In this document: in pieces, positions 1 to 8,031 of the stretch
Layout: each line of letters starts with the position of its first letter
How positions within the stretch are numbered: position 1 is the first letter of the stretch
Source of the DNA: Clostridium_AM sp964554365
Lineage (GTDB): Bacteria; Bacillota; Clostridia; Clostridiales; Clostridiaceae
Assembly: GCA_964554365.1 (NCBI GenBank)
Contig: CAZKOJ010000081.1
Coordinates: forward strand, 1 to 19,433
Length of the DNA stretch: 19,433 nucleotides
Reading direction: 5' to 3'
The notes under the pieces: generated by a model
Database searches by the model: none
Seen by the model: only the letters and a program-made list of their open reading frames with translations
Told to the model about the DNA's origin: nothing
Translations under genes and position numbers: made by a program

Positions 1-1304
1 TTAAAATACTTAAAGAGGTGTTATATAAAAACTATTATTCAAATATAGTTTTAGGAAAAGAACTAAATCAACCAGATATGAATGATAAGGATAGGGCTTT
101 AGTAACAGAAATAGTATATGGAACTTTGAAACATAAATATACTATAGATACTATATTAAGCTATTATATTAAAAGTGGGTTAGAGAAGCTAGATATAGAT
201 ATCTTAAATATACTCAGAATATCTATTTATCAGATAAAGTATCTAGATAAAATCCCAGAATTTGCTGTGGTTAATGAAGCTGTAGAGTTAGCAAAAAGAA
301 AAGCTGCAAAGACCGCAAAACTAGTAAATGGAGTATTAAGAAGTTACCTTAGAAGTAGTAATGTAGATTATTACAATAAATCTAGTGATATGGAGGAGTT
401 ATGTTTTAAATATTCTTTTCCTAGATGGATGGTTAATCTATTTAGTAATCAATATGGAAAAGTAGAAGCTGAAAAAATATTAAAAGGTCTAAATGAAATT
501 CCAGCAGTTACGGTTAGAGTAAATGACTTAAGAACTAATTATGAAGATGCTTGGGAGAAACTTTTAGAAAATGGATATGATATAGAAGAGGGAAAAGTAT
601 GTCCTGAAGCTATAATAATAAATAAAGGTAAAAACATAGAGAATAATCCACTTTTTAAAGAAGGTCTAATTACAGTACAAGATGAAAGCGCAATGATGGT
701 AGCACCTTCTATGGAGCTAGATGACAATATGACTGTTTTAGATTTATGTAGTGCACCGGGAGGCAAAACTTGCCATATGGCAGAGATTATGAATAATACA
801 GGAAAAATATTTGCTCTTGATATTCATGAAAATAAACTGCCGCTAATTAAAGAAAATGCTAAGAGACTTGGTATAACAAATATACAATGCGGCACTTCAG
901 ATGCTTGCAAATATATGGACATATATGAAGAAAAAGGTGATAGAGTATTAATTGATGTTCCTTGCTCTGGATTAGGTATTATAAGAAAAAAACCAGAAAT
1001 TAAATGGAATAAGGATAAAGATTCCATGGAAAATCTAGTGAAAATCCAGAGAGAAATTATGATTAATGCTGCAAAGTATGTTAAAAAGAATGGAATGCTT
1101 ATTTATGCTACTTGTACTTTGAATAAAGAAGAAAATGAGGAAAACATAAAATGGTTTATGAAAAAAAGAATTGATTTTAGAATACAACCACTATATTATG
1201 GAAAATTAGATAATGTAATATATCATAAGGAAGGATATATTACTATACTGCCTGATAAATATATGGATGGATTCTTTATTGCCAAAATGATAAGACGTGA
1301 GTAG
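1..1304 (+). CDS. rsmB: 16S rRNA (cytosine-967-C5)-methyltransferase RsmB, 5' partial
   Basis: RsmB uses S-adenosylmethionine to make m5C967 in 16S rRNA. The reading frame is open back to base 3 and reads KILKEV before the GTG at 18, as expected for the family's first helix. The gene therefore starts upstream of the window and the GTG is an internal valine. About 433 codons are visible, so only roughly 10-15 residues are missing compared with the usual 440-450. The first ~130 visible residues are the NusB-like RNA-binding domain. The methyltransferase domain has the SAM loop DLCSAPGGKTCHMAE and the two active-site cysteines of the family, in DVPCSGLG (Cys codon at 963-965) and YATCTLNKEENE. 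It is followed after 9 bases by rlmN, so the two are probably co-transcribed. Identity is clear; only the start is unknown. Confidence 0.95.
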   Translation, partial: KILKEVLYKNYYSNIVLGKELNQPDMNDKDRALVTEIVYGTLKHKYTIDTILSYYIKSGLEKLDIDILNILRISIYQIKYLDKIPEFAVVNEAVELAKRKAAKTAKLVNGVLRSYLRSSNVDYYNKSSDMEELCFKYSFPRWMVNLFSNQYGKVEAEKILKGLNEIPAVTVRVNDLRTNYEDAWEKLLENGYDIEEGKVCPEAIIINKGKNIENNPLFKEGLITVQDESAMMVAPSMELDDNMTVLDLCSAPGGKTCHMAEIMNNTGKIFALDIHENKLPLIKENAKRLGITNIQCGTSDACKYMDIYEEKGDRVLIDVPCSGLGIIRKKPEIKWNKDKDSMENLVKIQREIMINAAKYVKKNGMLIYATCTLNKEENEENIKWFMKKRIDFRIQPLYYGKLDNVIYHKEGYITILPDKYMDGFFIAKMIRRE

Positions 1305-1313
1305 GTGTAATGT

Positions 1314-2363
1314 ATGGATAATATTCTAGATTTAAGTCTTAGTAAATTAAAGCAGTGGATGAAAGACAATGGTGAAAGTGAATTTAGAGCTAAACAGATA
1401 TTTGACTGGATATATAAAAAGTATATATGGGAATTTAGTAATATGAATAACCTACCTAAGAATACAATAGATAAGCTCAGTAAACATTTTTATATAGATG
1501 TACCACAGGTTGTAGATATGTATAAATCTGACTTAGATGATACATATAAATTTCTTTATGAATATAAAGATGGAAATATAATTGAATCTGTAGTAATGAA
1601 ATATAAACATGGTAATTCCATATGTGTTTCTACTCAGGTAGGTTGTAGAATGGGCTGTAAATTTTGTGCCTCTACTGTAGAAGGAATGGTAAGAAATTTG
1701 AGCAGCGGAGAAATATTGGCCCAAGTTTTAAGAGCTCAATATGAAATTAGAGAGAGAATATCAAATGTAGTTTTAATGGGAAGTGGAGAACCGTTAGATA
1801 ACTATGAAAATGTAACTGAATTTTTAGATGTAATAAATGCTGAATACTCTCTTAACATAGGTCAAAGGCATATAACACTTTCCACTTGTGGAATAGTACC
1901 TAAAATTAAAGAGTTAGCAGATAAAAATTATCAAATAACATTAGCAATATCACTTCATGCACCCAATAATGAACTTAGAAATAGTATGATGCCTATAGCT
2001 AACAAATATTCTATAAGTGAACTTATGGAAGTGTGTAAATATTATATAGATAAAACAAATAGAAGAGTTACTTTTGAATATGCATTAGTGAAAGGTGTTA
2101 ATGATAGTGTAGAATGTGCAGAAGATTTAGTTAAATTGTTAAAAGGTATACTATGCCACGTAAATCTTATACCTGTAAATAAAGTAAAGGAGAATAGCTT
2201 TGAAAAATCTCCTATGGATAATGTAAAAAGATTTTGTAATATTTTAATCCAAAGAGGAATAGAAACTACCATTAGAAGAGAAATGGGTTCAGACATTAAT
2301 GCTGCTTGTGGTCAGTTAAGAAGAAGCTATTTGAAATCTAAAAATTATTTAAAAGGGGTGTAA
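1314..2363 (+). CDS. rlmN: Dual-specificity 23S rRNA/tRNA adenine-C2 methyltransferase RlmN (radical SAM)
   Basis: RlmN methylates C2 of A2503 in 23S rRNA and of A37 in some tRNAs by a radical SAM mechanism that uses two extra cysteines. All the cysteines are visible. The [4Fe-4S] motif CxxxCxxC is C111, C115 and C118. C104 matches one of the family's paired catalytic cysteines (spaced 7 before the cluster, as in E. coli), and C332 in the C-terminal NAACGQL motif is the methyl-carrying one. The length of 349 residues is normal. The start ATG at 1314 follows a weak AGGTG at 1303-1307; a nearby ATG at 1310 is in another frame. It lies 9 bases after rsmB and 3 bases before prpC, within one transcription unit. 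Cfr-type resistance enzymes are relatives, but the housekeeping context and full match support RlmN. Confidence 0.96.
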   Translation: MDNILDLSLSKLKQWMKDNGESEFRAKQIFDWIYKKYIWEFSNMNNLPKNTIDKLSKHFYIDVPQVVDMYKSDLDDTYKFLYEYKDGNIIESVVMKYKHGNSICVSTQVGCRMGCKFCASTVEGMVRNLSSGEILAQVLRAQYEIRERISNVVLMGSGEPLDNYENVTEFLDVINAEYSLNIGQRHITLSTCGIVPKIKELADKNYQITLAISLHAPNNELRNSMMPIANKYSISELMEVCKYYIDKTNRRVTFEYALVKGVNDSVECAEDLVKLLKGILCHVNLIPVNKVKENSFEKSPMDNVKRFCNILIQRGIETTIRREMGSDINAACGQLRRSYLKSKNYLKGV

Positions 2364-2366
2364 AAA

Positions 2367-3107
2367 ATGGTGGGTATTTTGTCGGATATAGGTAATGTTA
2401 GAAAAATTAATGAGGATTTTGTAGGGTTTTATGAGTGCAAAGAATTTGGGATTTACATTATTGCTGATGGAATGGGAGGGCATAATGCAGGTGAAGTTGC
2501 TAGTAAGTTAGCAGTAGATACTACTATTGAATATGTGAAATCACTTGTTAGCATTGAAAATGTGCAGGAAACTTTAGTAACAGGTATAAGATTAGCTAAT
2601 GAGAAAATTTTTAAAATATCTCAAAGTAATGAAGGCTTAGATGGAATGGGGACAACTATAACTGTATGCTTAGTAAAGGGAAGTGAAATGGTAGTAGCTA
2701 ATGTAGGAGACAGTAGTTGTTATATAATGAAATATGATGGAATAACTAAAATAACTAAAGATCATTCACTTGTACAGCAATTAGTTGATGAGGGAAGTAT
2801 TACGGAAGAAGAAGCTATAAGCCATCCTAATAAAAATATAATAACAAGAGCATTAGGTACGAATATTAACGTTAATATAGATACTTTTGAAGTGAAATTA
2901 TGTGATGTAAAAAAAGTTATTTTATGTACCGATGGTCTATCTAACAGGGTAACTATAAGTGAAATGTATGATATAATATTGAATAATAATAATGAGAATG
3001 CTTGCAAACAGCTAATAGAGCTCAGTAAGTTAAAGGGTGGAAGAGATAACATATCAGTTATTGTATTTGGAGGAGAGTGTGAAGATGATAGGAACTATGC
3101 TTGGTAA
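2367..3107 (+). CDS. prpC: PP2C-family Ser/Thr protein phosphatase (PrpC/Stp)
   Basis: This is the cytoplasmic Mg/Mn-dependent phosphatase that reverses phosphorylation by the neighbouring PASTA kinase. It has 246 residues, the usual size of bacterial Stp/PrpC proteins. PP2C motifs appear in order: DIGNVRKINED (D17), the metal-binding ADGMGGHNAGE (D34), NVGDSSCY, the flap segment with TKDHSLVQQLVDEG and HPNKNIITRALG, then LCTDGLSN and GGRDNISVIV near the end. The ATG at 2367 is preceded by AAGGGGTG at 2353-2360. The last 23 bases overlap the start of prkC, so phosphatase and kinase are translationally linked, an arrangement conserved in Firmicutes. Confidence 0.96.
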   Translation: MVGILSDIGNVRKINEDFVGFYECKEFGIYIIADGMGGHNAGEVASKLAVDTTIEYVKSLVSIENVQETLVTGIRLANEKIFKISQSNEGLDGMGTTITVCLVKGSEMVVANVGDSSCYIMKYDGITKITKDHSLVQQLVDEGSITEEEAISHPNKNIITRALGTNINVNIDTFEVKLCDVKKVILCTDGLSNRVTISEMYDIILNNNNENACKQLIELSKLKGGRDNISVIVFGGECEDDRNYAW

Positions 3108-4950
3108 TAGGTATGAATTATTAGAAAAAATAGGAGAAGGAGGCATGGCTGTAGTATATAAAGCAAAATGCCACTTGCTAAATCGTTATGTAGCTGTAAA
3201 AATACTAAAAGACAACAGTTCTGGCGATAAAGAATTTGTATCAAAGTTTAAAAGGGAGGCAACTGCGGCTGCAAGCCTCTCTGATAATAACATAGTAAAT
3301 ATTTATGATGTAGGTACACAGGATGATATAAATTATATAGTAATGGAGTATATTAATGGAAAAACCTTGAAACAAATAATTCGTGAGGATGGAAAAATGG
3401 CTACGCCAAAAGTTATAAATACAGCAATTCAAATTGCTAAAGCTTTAGACTGCGCGCATAAAAACAACATTATACATAGAGATATAAAGCCTCACAATAT
3501 ATTAGTTACAGAAGACGGATTAGTAAAAGTAACTGACTTTGGTATAGCTAAAGCATCTAATTCAGTTACAATTACTAACTCTAGTAAAGTTATGGGATCA
3601 GCTCATTATTTTTCTCCAGAGCAAGCAAAAGGAAGTTATGTAGATTGTAGAACAGATATCTATTCTTTAGGTATAGTTATTTATGAAATGGTTGCAGGAA
3701 GAGTTCCTTATGATGCCGAAAGCGCAGTATCTGTAGCATTAAAACATATACAGGAACCTGTGGTTCCACCAAAAGAATTAAATGAAAAGATACCTGAAAG
3801 TCTAAACAAACTCATATTAAAATCAGTGGAGAAAGAACCAATAAAAAGATATCAAACCATAAAAGATATGTTAGTTGATTTAAGAAAAATAGAAAATAAT
3901 CAAGAGTTTAATATTCCTACTAATGACTTTGATGAAGACATGACTAGAGCAATGGATCCTATAGTTATAGATGAGAAGAATAATAACTATAAAAAATATG
4001 ATGATGATGATGATGATGAGTTTTCAGAAGACACAGGAAGAGGGTTGGATTCCAAAAAGAAAAAGACATTAATGATAATTGCTGTAGCTGTGTTAGTTGT
4101 AGCTATAGGAGCAATTTCTGGTTACTTTGCCTATAGTAAAATATCAGATGTGACAGCAAAAGAAATTGCAGTGCCGAGTATAGTTGGAATGAAGCAAGAA
4201 GACGCTAAAAAATCAGTAGAGGAAAAGAAACTAAAATTTGTTGCTATTAAAGAAAAAAGCGATAGGCCAGAAGGAACTGTACTTAAAACTAATCCACCAG
4301 CGGGAACAAAGGTAAAAATAAATTCAGATGTTAGAGTTAGTGTAAGCGGAGGAAAGGAAAAATTAGGAGTACCTAATTTAATAGGCGTAGACATAGGTTC
4401 TGCTAAAGATATTATATCTAGCAGTGGATTAACCCTTGGAACAGTAAGTTCTAGATTTAGTGACAATGTGGCTAAAGATTGTGTAATAAGTCAAGATCCA
4501 GAAGCAGATTCAAGTGCAGGAACCGATACTAAAATAAATCTTGTAGTAAGTAAAGGTCAAGAGATTAGAACTGTAACTGTGCCAGAGGTAAATGGTAAAA
4601 ATATTGATGAGGCAGCAAATATAATAATAAATGCAGGTCTTAAAGTATCAAAATCAGCAGTACCTACTAATGATAAAACACAGGATGGCAAAGTAATAAG
4701 TCAATCAGTATCATCAGGAGAGCAAATTAGACAAGGATATACCATTAATTTAACTTACTATAAATATAAAGAGCCTGAACAAAAACATGAAGAAGCAAGT
4801 AGTAAGAAACCAGATGATAGTAATCAAGAGCCAGAAAAAGGTCAAGGTACTGTTAGTACTGGGAGCACTGGAACTGGGAGTACTGGAGGCCAACAAACTG
4901 GAGAACAAAATAATAAGCCAATTTCTAATGAAAATAAGAATAAAAACTAA
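3085..4950 (+). CDS. prkC: PASTA-domain membrane Ser/Thr protein kinase PrkC
   Basis: PrkC is a membrane kinase whose outer PASTA repeats bind peptidoglycan or muropeptides. In Bacillus it signals spore germination and regulates envelope growth. Numbering from the ATG at 3085 (621 residues): Gly-rich loop IGEGGMAVVYK at 16-26, catalytic K39, HRDIKPHN at 131-138 (D133), DFG at 151-153, activation loop to SPEQ at 177-180. There is a six-Asp run at 306-311, a KKKK stop-transfer-side cluster, one membrane helix at about 328-350, and three PASTA repeats at about 360-422, 426-490 and 494-560. The tail from 565 is rich in Ser/Thr/Gly/Gln/Asn. The start at 3085 is chosen because GGAGGAG at 3069-3075 lies 9 bases upstream and MIGTMLGNRYEL is the standard kinase N-terminus; the in-frame ATG at 3037 lacks such a site. 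Confidence 0.96.
   Translation: MIGTMLGNRYELLEKIGEGGMAVVYKAKCHLLNRYVAVKILKDNSSGDKEFVSKFKREATAAASLSDNNIVNIYDVGTQDDINYIVMEYINGKTLKQIIREDGKMATPKVINTAIQIAKALDCAHKNNIIHRDIKPHNILVTEDGLVKVTDFGIAKASNSVTITNSSKVMGSAHYFSPEQAKGSYVDCRTDIYSLGIVIYEMVAGRVPYDAESAVSVALKHIQEPVVPPKELNEKIPESLNKLILKSVEKEPIKRYQTIKDMLVDLRKIENNQEFNIPTNDFDEDMTRAMDPIVIDEKNNNYKKYDDDDDDEFSEDTGRGLDSKKKKTLMIIAVAVLVVAIGAISGYFAYSKISDVTAKEIAVPSIVGMKQEDAKKSVEEKKLKFVAIKEKSDRPEGTVLKTNPPAGTKVKINSDVRVSVSGGKEKLGVPNLIGVDIGSAKDIISSSGLTLGTVSSRFSDNVAKDCVISQDPEADSSAGTDTKINLVVSKGQEIRTVTVPEVNGKNIDEAANIIINAGLKVSKSAVPTNDKTQDGKVISQSVSSGEQIRQGYTINLTYYKYKEPEQKHEEASSKKPDDSNQEPEKGQGTVSTGSTGTGSTGGQQTGEQNNKPISNENKNKN
4000..4017 (+). repeat. GAT trinucleotide repeat (6 units) inside prkC
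   Basis: Six perfect GAT codons in a row encode the six-Asp run between the kinase domain and the membrane helix of PrkC. Such a tract can vary in length by slippage without breaking the frame. I see no direct evidence that it does. Confidence 0.8.
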
Positions 4951-4976
4951 TGAATCTTAATTTAATAGGAGGAATT

Positions 4977-5846
4977 ATGCAAGGAACTATAGTAAAAGGA
5001 ATAGCTGGATTTTATTATATAAAAATAGATAACGATGTAGTTGAATGCAAGGCAAGGGGTAAGTTCAGACACAGTGAACTTACTCCAATGGTTGGCGACA
5101 AAGTAGAAATTGAAGTGAAAAATGGTAAAGGCGTTATAAATCAAATTTATCCTAGAACAAATGAATTAATAAGGCCTTATGTGGCTAATGTAACTCAAGC
5201 ATTAGTAGTTTTTGCATTAAAAAGTCCTGAGATAAACGTAGATTTATTAAATAAATTTTTAGTTAATTGTGAATATAACAGTTTAAAAGCAATAGTATGC
5301 TTTAATAAATTGGATTTAGTTTCAAAAGAAGACATAAATGAAGCTACAGAAATGGTAAAAAGTGCGGGATATGAAACTTTATTTTTAAAGGCAAAAGAAG
5401 GATATGGACTTGATGAAATAGAAGAAAAACTAAAAGATAATGTTACAGTATTATGTGGACCTTCAGGAGTTGGAAAGTCTACCATATTAAATACAATAAT
5501 GGGAAGAGAAGTTATGGCTACTGGAGAAATAAGTGAGAGACTTAGAAGGGGTAAACACACTACAAGGCATAGTGAACTTGTAGACATGGGTAATGGATTT
5601 TTATTAGATACCCCAGGATTTTCTTCTTTAGAAGTAGAACTTATAGCTAAGGAAGACTTACAGCAGTGTTTTCCGGAATTTAATTCATACAGAGGTGAAT
5701 GTAAATTCACAGGGTGTCTTCATTATAAGGAACCTAGCTGTGCAGTAAAGCATGGAGTTGAAAGTGGAGAAATTAATAAAAAAAGGTATGAATTTTATAT
5801 AAAAACATTAGAAGAAATTATGAGCAAAAAAAATAAACAATGGTAA
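4977..5846 (+). CDS. rsgA: Ribosome small-subunit biogenesis GTPase RsgA (YloQ/CpgA)
   Basis: RsgA is a circularly permuted GTPase that acts in late maturation of the 30S subunit. In numbering from the ATG at 4977 (289 residues), an OB-fold occupies roughly 1-70. The GTPase motifs then come in permuted order: G4 NKLD at 110-113, G1 GPSGVGKST at 161-169, and G3 DTPG at 211-214. The C-terminal zinc finger is C242, C247, H249 and C255. The ATG at 4950 overlaps the prkC stop by one base, but AGGAGG at 4967-4972 sits four bases before the ATG at 4977. The family N-terminus (M-x-G-x-I-x-K) also fits 4977, so I chose that. It sits directly after prkC, and CpgA is a known PrkC substrate in Bacillus, so the neighbourhood is functionally sensible. 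Confidence 0.95.
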   Translation: MQGTIVKGIAGFYYIKIDNDVVECKARGKFRHSELTPMVGDKVEIEVKNGKGVINQIYPRTNELIRPYVANVTQALVVFALKSPEINVDLLNKFLVNCEYNSLKAIVCFNKLDLVSKEDINEATEMVKSAGYETLFLKAKEGYGLDEIEEKLKDNVTVLCGPSGVGKSTILNTIMGREVMATGEISERLRRGKHTTRHSELVDMGNGFLLDTPGFSSLEVELIAKEDLQQCFPEFNSYRGECKFTGCLHYKEPSCAVKHGVESGEINKKRYEFYIKTLEEIMSKKNKQW

Positions 5847-5886
5847 CTAGATTATTTGATTAAAGCATTAAGGAGGAAAATACAAA

Positions 5887-6537
5887 ATGATAAAATTAGC
5901 ACCTTCAATATTGTCAGCAGATTTTTCTAAGTTAGGTGAGGATGTTAAGGCATTAGAAGCCTATGGAGCAGATTGGATACATATAGATGTAATGGATGGT
6001 ATGTTTGTACCTAATATATCTTTTGGAATACCTGTAATGAAGAGCATAAGAAAACTTACAGACCTTACTTTTGACGTGCATTTAATGATTGAAGAACCTA
6101 GTAGATATGTAGAAGATTTTGCAAAAGCGGGAGCAGATATTATAACTGTACATTATGAAGCAGATAGACATATAGACAGAACAATAAATTATATAAAAAG
6201 TTTAGGTGTAAAAGCAGGTATAGCTTTAAATCCAGCTACACCTGTAGATAATATAAAATATTTAATACCTAATTTAGATATGGTACTTATAATGTCTGTA
6301 AATCCAGGGTTTGGTGGCCAAAAATATATAAATTATTGTTCGCAAAAAATTAAAGAGATAAAAGATTTAAGTAATAAAATTAATAAGGATTTGCTAATAC
6401 AAGTAGATGGTGGAATAGATAAAAACAACATAAAAGAAGTAGTAGAGAGTGGTGCCAATGTAATTGTAGCCGGCTCAGCTGTATTTAAAGATGGAAAAAT
6501 AGAAGAAAATATAAGGCATTTAAAAGGGGATGTCTAA
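5887..6537 (+). CDS. rpe: Ribulose-phosphate 3-epimerase
   Basis: This enzyme interconverts D-ribulose 5-phosphate and D-xylulose 5-phosphate in the non-oxidative pentose phosphate pathway. It is a TIM barrel of 216 residues, full length for the family. Metal ligands are visible as H32 and D34 in WIHIDVMDG, H65 in DVHLMIEEP and D174 in VDGGI. The phosphate-binding and loop motifs NPGFGGQ (139-145) and VAGSAVF (194-200) are present. AGGAGG at 5871-5876 lies 10 bases before the ATG. The stop codon is immediately followed by the thiN ATG, so the two are co-translated. Confidence 0.97.
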   Translation: MIKLAPSILSADFSKLGEDVKALEAYGADWIHIDVMDGMFVPNISFGIPVMKSIRKLTDLTFDVHLMIEEPSRYVEDFAKAGADIITVHYEADRHIDRTINYIKSLGVKAGIALNPATPVDNIKYLIPNLDMVLIMSVNPGFGGQKYINYCSQKIKEIKDLSNKINKDLLIQVDGGIDKNNIKEVVESGANVIVAGSAVFKDGKIEENIRHLKGDV

Positions 6538-7176
6538 ATGAAAATTGTAATTGTATCAGGAGGTACTGCACCATCTTATGAGCTAATTGAAAAGGAGTTA
6601 GAACATAGTTCTTTTTTGATTTGTGCAGATAGTGGGGGGGATTGTTTATATAAATATAATATAGTGCCCAATTATTTAATGGGAGATTTTGATTCTATAA
6701 ATAAGGATGCTTTAGAGTTTTTTAAAAAGTCCCCACAATGTAATATAGAAAGCTATCCCACAGATAAAGATTTTACTGATACAGAATTAGTAATAAATAA
6801 AGCTTTGGATCTTAGAGGAACTGAAATTGTTTTATTAGGATGTACTGGAACAAGGATAGATCATTTAATGGGTAATATAGGTATGCTTTTAAAATGCTTG
6901 AACTTACATGTTAAGGCATATGTAAAAGATGATTATAATTCTATAGAAATAATAGATAAACCTATAAAGATAAAAGGTACAAAAGGAAAAATTTTTTCAT
7001 TGCAGGCCTATGGAGATAAGGTTGAAAATTTAAATATAAAAGGAGCCAAATATGAGCTTCACAACTATTTTTTAAGTATAGGAGATCCACGTACTATATC
7101 TAATGAGTTTTTAGATGTAGAAGTGGAAATAAGCTTTAATAGTGGAAATTTGCTTGTAATTTATAGCAAAGATTAA
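6538..7176 (+). CDS. thiN: Thiamine diphosphokinase
   Basis: ThiN transfers pyrophosphate from ATP to thiamine to make thiamine diphosphate, the cofactor of transketolase and pyruvate-metabolising enzymes. It has 212 residues. Family motifs: SGGTAPS near the start, ICADSGGDCLYKYNIVPNYL at 28-47, GDFDS at 49-53, YPTDKDFTDTE at 73-83 and GCTGTRIDHLMGN at 101-113; the Asp-rich sites bind metal and nucleotide. The ATG abuts the rpe stop, and AAGGGG at 6524-6529 inside rpe provides the ribosome site. I see no TPP riboswitch, as expected for a salvage gene expressed with housekeeping neighbours. It is the last gene of the block and is followed by a terminator. Confidence 0.95.
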   Translation: MKIVIVSGGTAPSYELIEKELEHSSFLICADSGGDCLYKYNIVPNYLMGDFDSINKDALEFFKKSPQCNIESYPTDKDFTDTELVINKALDLRGTEIVLLGCTGTRIDHLMGNIGMLLKCLNLHVKAYVKDDYNSIEIIDKPIKIKGTKGKIFSLQAYGDKVENLNIKGAKYELHNYFLSIGDPRTISNEFLDVEVEISFNSGNLLVIYSKD

Positions 7177-7179
7177 ATA

Positions 7180-7210
7180 AAAAAGATTGTTAATCAATCT
7201 TTTTTGTTTT
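7180..7210 (+). terminator. Intrinsic terminator after thiN
   Basis: A 10-bp stem (AAAAAGATTG at 7180-7189 with CAATCTTTTT at 7195-7204), a 5-base loop and a T-rich tail ending TTTTGTTTT. It lies four bases after the thiN stop. Repeat element A begins at the end of its T-tract. Confidence 0.88.
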
Positions 7211-7267
7211 AGGCATATGAAATAAAATAGACTAGTGACTGACTAGTTATTTTTTGAATGTGCCTTA
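7209..7267. repeat. Short palindromic element A (53-bp core, MITE-like), flanked by TTA
   Basis: The core 7212-7264 starts GGCATATGAAATAAAATAGA and ends TTATTTTTTGAATGTGCC, forming an imperfect hairpin. The outer pairs are AGGCA/TGCCT and the inner pairs ACTAGT/ACTAGT around a GACTG loop. TTA stands on both sides (7209-7211 and 7265-7267). Its reverse complement matches the first ~50 bases of element B at 11727-11780 almost base for base, including GGCACATTC, an A-run, TAACTAGTCAGT and CTAGTCTATTTT. Its left end also resembles the far end of element B. I read it as an internally deleted, inverted copy of B. It could also add to termination after thiN. Family name unknown to me. Confidence 0.75.
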
Positions 7268-7332
7268 AGCACAGTTTTTACTGAACTATTAAATCTAAAT
7301 AATTAAAATTAAAGTTTAAGGGGTTGATAATT

Positions 7333-7980
7333 ATGAAAACTAATTATAAAAATTTACCTCCTAGGATACCAGTAGATCTAGAGGAACTTAAAATTCAGCA
7401 CAATAATATAGAGAATGATGATTTTTTTTCCTCAAGAATTGTTTCTGATTGTTCTATTGAAAATCAAAATGCAGAACATGTAAGTTTTAAACAAACTATT
7501 TTTAGAAATGTTATATTTAAAGAAATATCATTTAGACATATTGATTTTACAGATGTTAGATTTGAAAACTGTGACTTATCTAATGCAGATCTAATTGGAG
7601 CTGTTGTCCATAGAGTAGAAATGATAAACTGTAAAATCTTAGGTGCTAACTTTGGTGAATCTACACTAAGAAATGTAGCTTTTGAAAATTGTAATGGTAA
7701 ATATGCTTCTTTTTCATTCTCAGATTGTAAGCAAGTAGAGTTTAAAAATTGTATACTACATAATTCAGCTTTTCAAGAATCTACTTTTACCAATGTGGAA
7801 TTTATTAATTCAGACTTGCAACAGGCTGAAATGTCTGGTACTAAATTAAAGGGTATTGATTTAACTGAGTGTGAAATAGAAGGAATGGGAGTAAGAATAC
7901 AAGATTTATATGGAGCTGAAGTTTCTCCAATACAGGCACTAGAACTGTCGAAGTTACTAGGAATTATTATTAAACCATAA
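7333..7980 (+). CDS. Pentapeptide-repeat protein
   Basis: A 215-residue protein made almost wholly of A(D/N)LXX-type pentapeptides. From residue 51 to 185 I count about 27 consecutive five-residue units with no inserted loop (F/L/M at the centre of nearly all), which should fold into a right-handed quadrilateral beta-helix of nearly seven coils. Residues 1-50 are a non-repeat N-cap, and 186-215 a C-terminal cap ending LSKLLGIIIKP. Cysteines recur every 20 residues (C80, C100, C120, C140, then S160, C180), stacking on one face. There is no signal peptide or membrane helix. AAGGGG at 7318-7323 is nine bases before the ATG at 7333; a TTG at 7324 is in frame but directly abuts that site. Some family members mimic DNA and protect gyrase (Qnr, MfpA), but nothing here proves that role. 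Confidence 0.9.
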   Translation: MKTNYKNLPPRIPVDLEELKIQHNNIENDDFFSSRIVSDCSIENQNAEHVSFKQTIFRNVIFKEISFRHIDFTDVRFENCDLSNADLIGAVVHRVEMINCKILGANFGESTLRNVAFENCNGKYASFSFSDCKQVEFKNCILHNSAFQESTFTNVEFINSDLQQAEMSGTKLKGIDLTECEIEGMGVRIQDLYGAEVSPIQALELSKLLGIIIKP

Positions 7981-8031
7981 TTTTAAGTATTCAATAGAAA
8001 AACGTTCTTAAAATATATGAAGGAGAAATCT

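Noticed and set aside
18..20. GTG as the start codon of rsmB
   Set aside because: The frame stays open to the window edge and the residues before it (KILKEV) fit the family N-terminus, so the gene is simply cut by the window.
3037..3039. ATG giving PrkC 16 extra residues
   Set aside because: No ribosome site, and the extra residues are read from the phosphatase C-terminus; the start at 3085 has GGAGGAG and the family N-terminus.
4131..4466. 111-codon antisense ORF in prkC
   Set aside because: It is a reverse shadow of the PASTA repeats with no independent support.
5195..5710. 171-codon antisense ORF inside rsgA
   Set aside because: It is a mirror of a strongly supported GTPase gene, with no ribosome site or recognisable protein.
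6480..6545. TPP riboswitch before thiN
   Set aside because: thiN abuts rpe with no room for an aptamer and no matching sequence is visible.
7277..7305. Promoter for the pentapeptide gene (TTTACT, 17 bases, TAATTA)
   Set aside because: Both hexamers are poor matches in very AT-rich DNA; not better than chance.
8017..8019. ATG five codons upstream in the hydrolase gene
   Set aside because: It precedes the AGGAG at 8021-8025, which serves the ATG at 8032.
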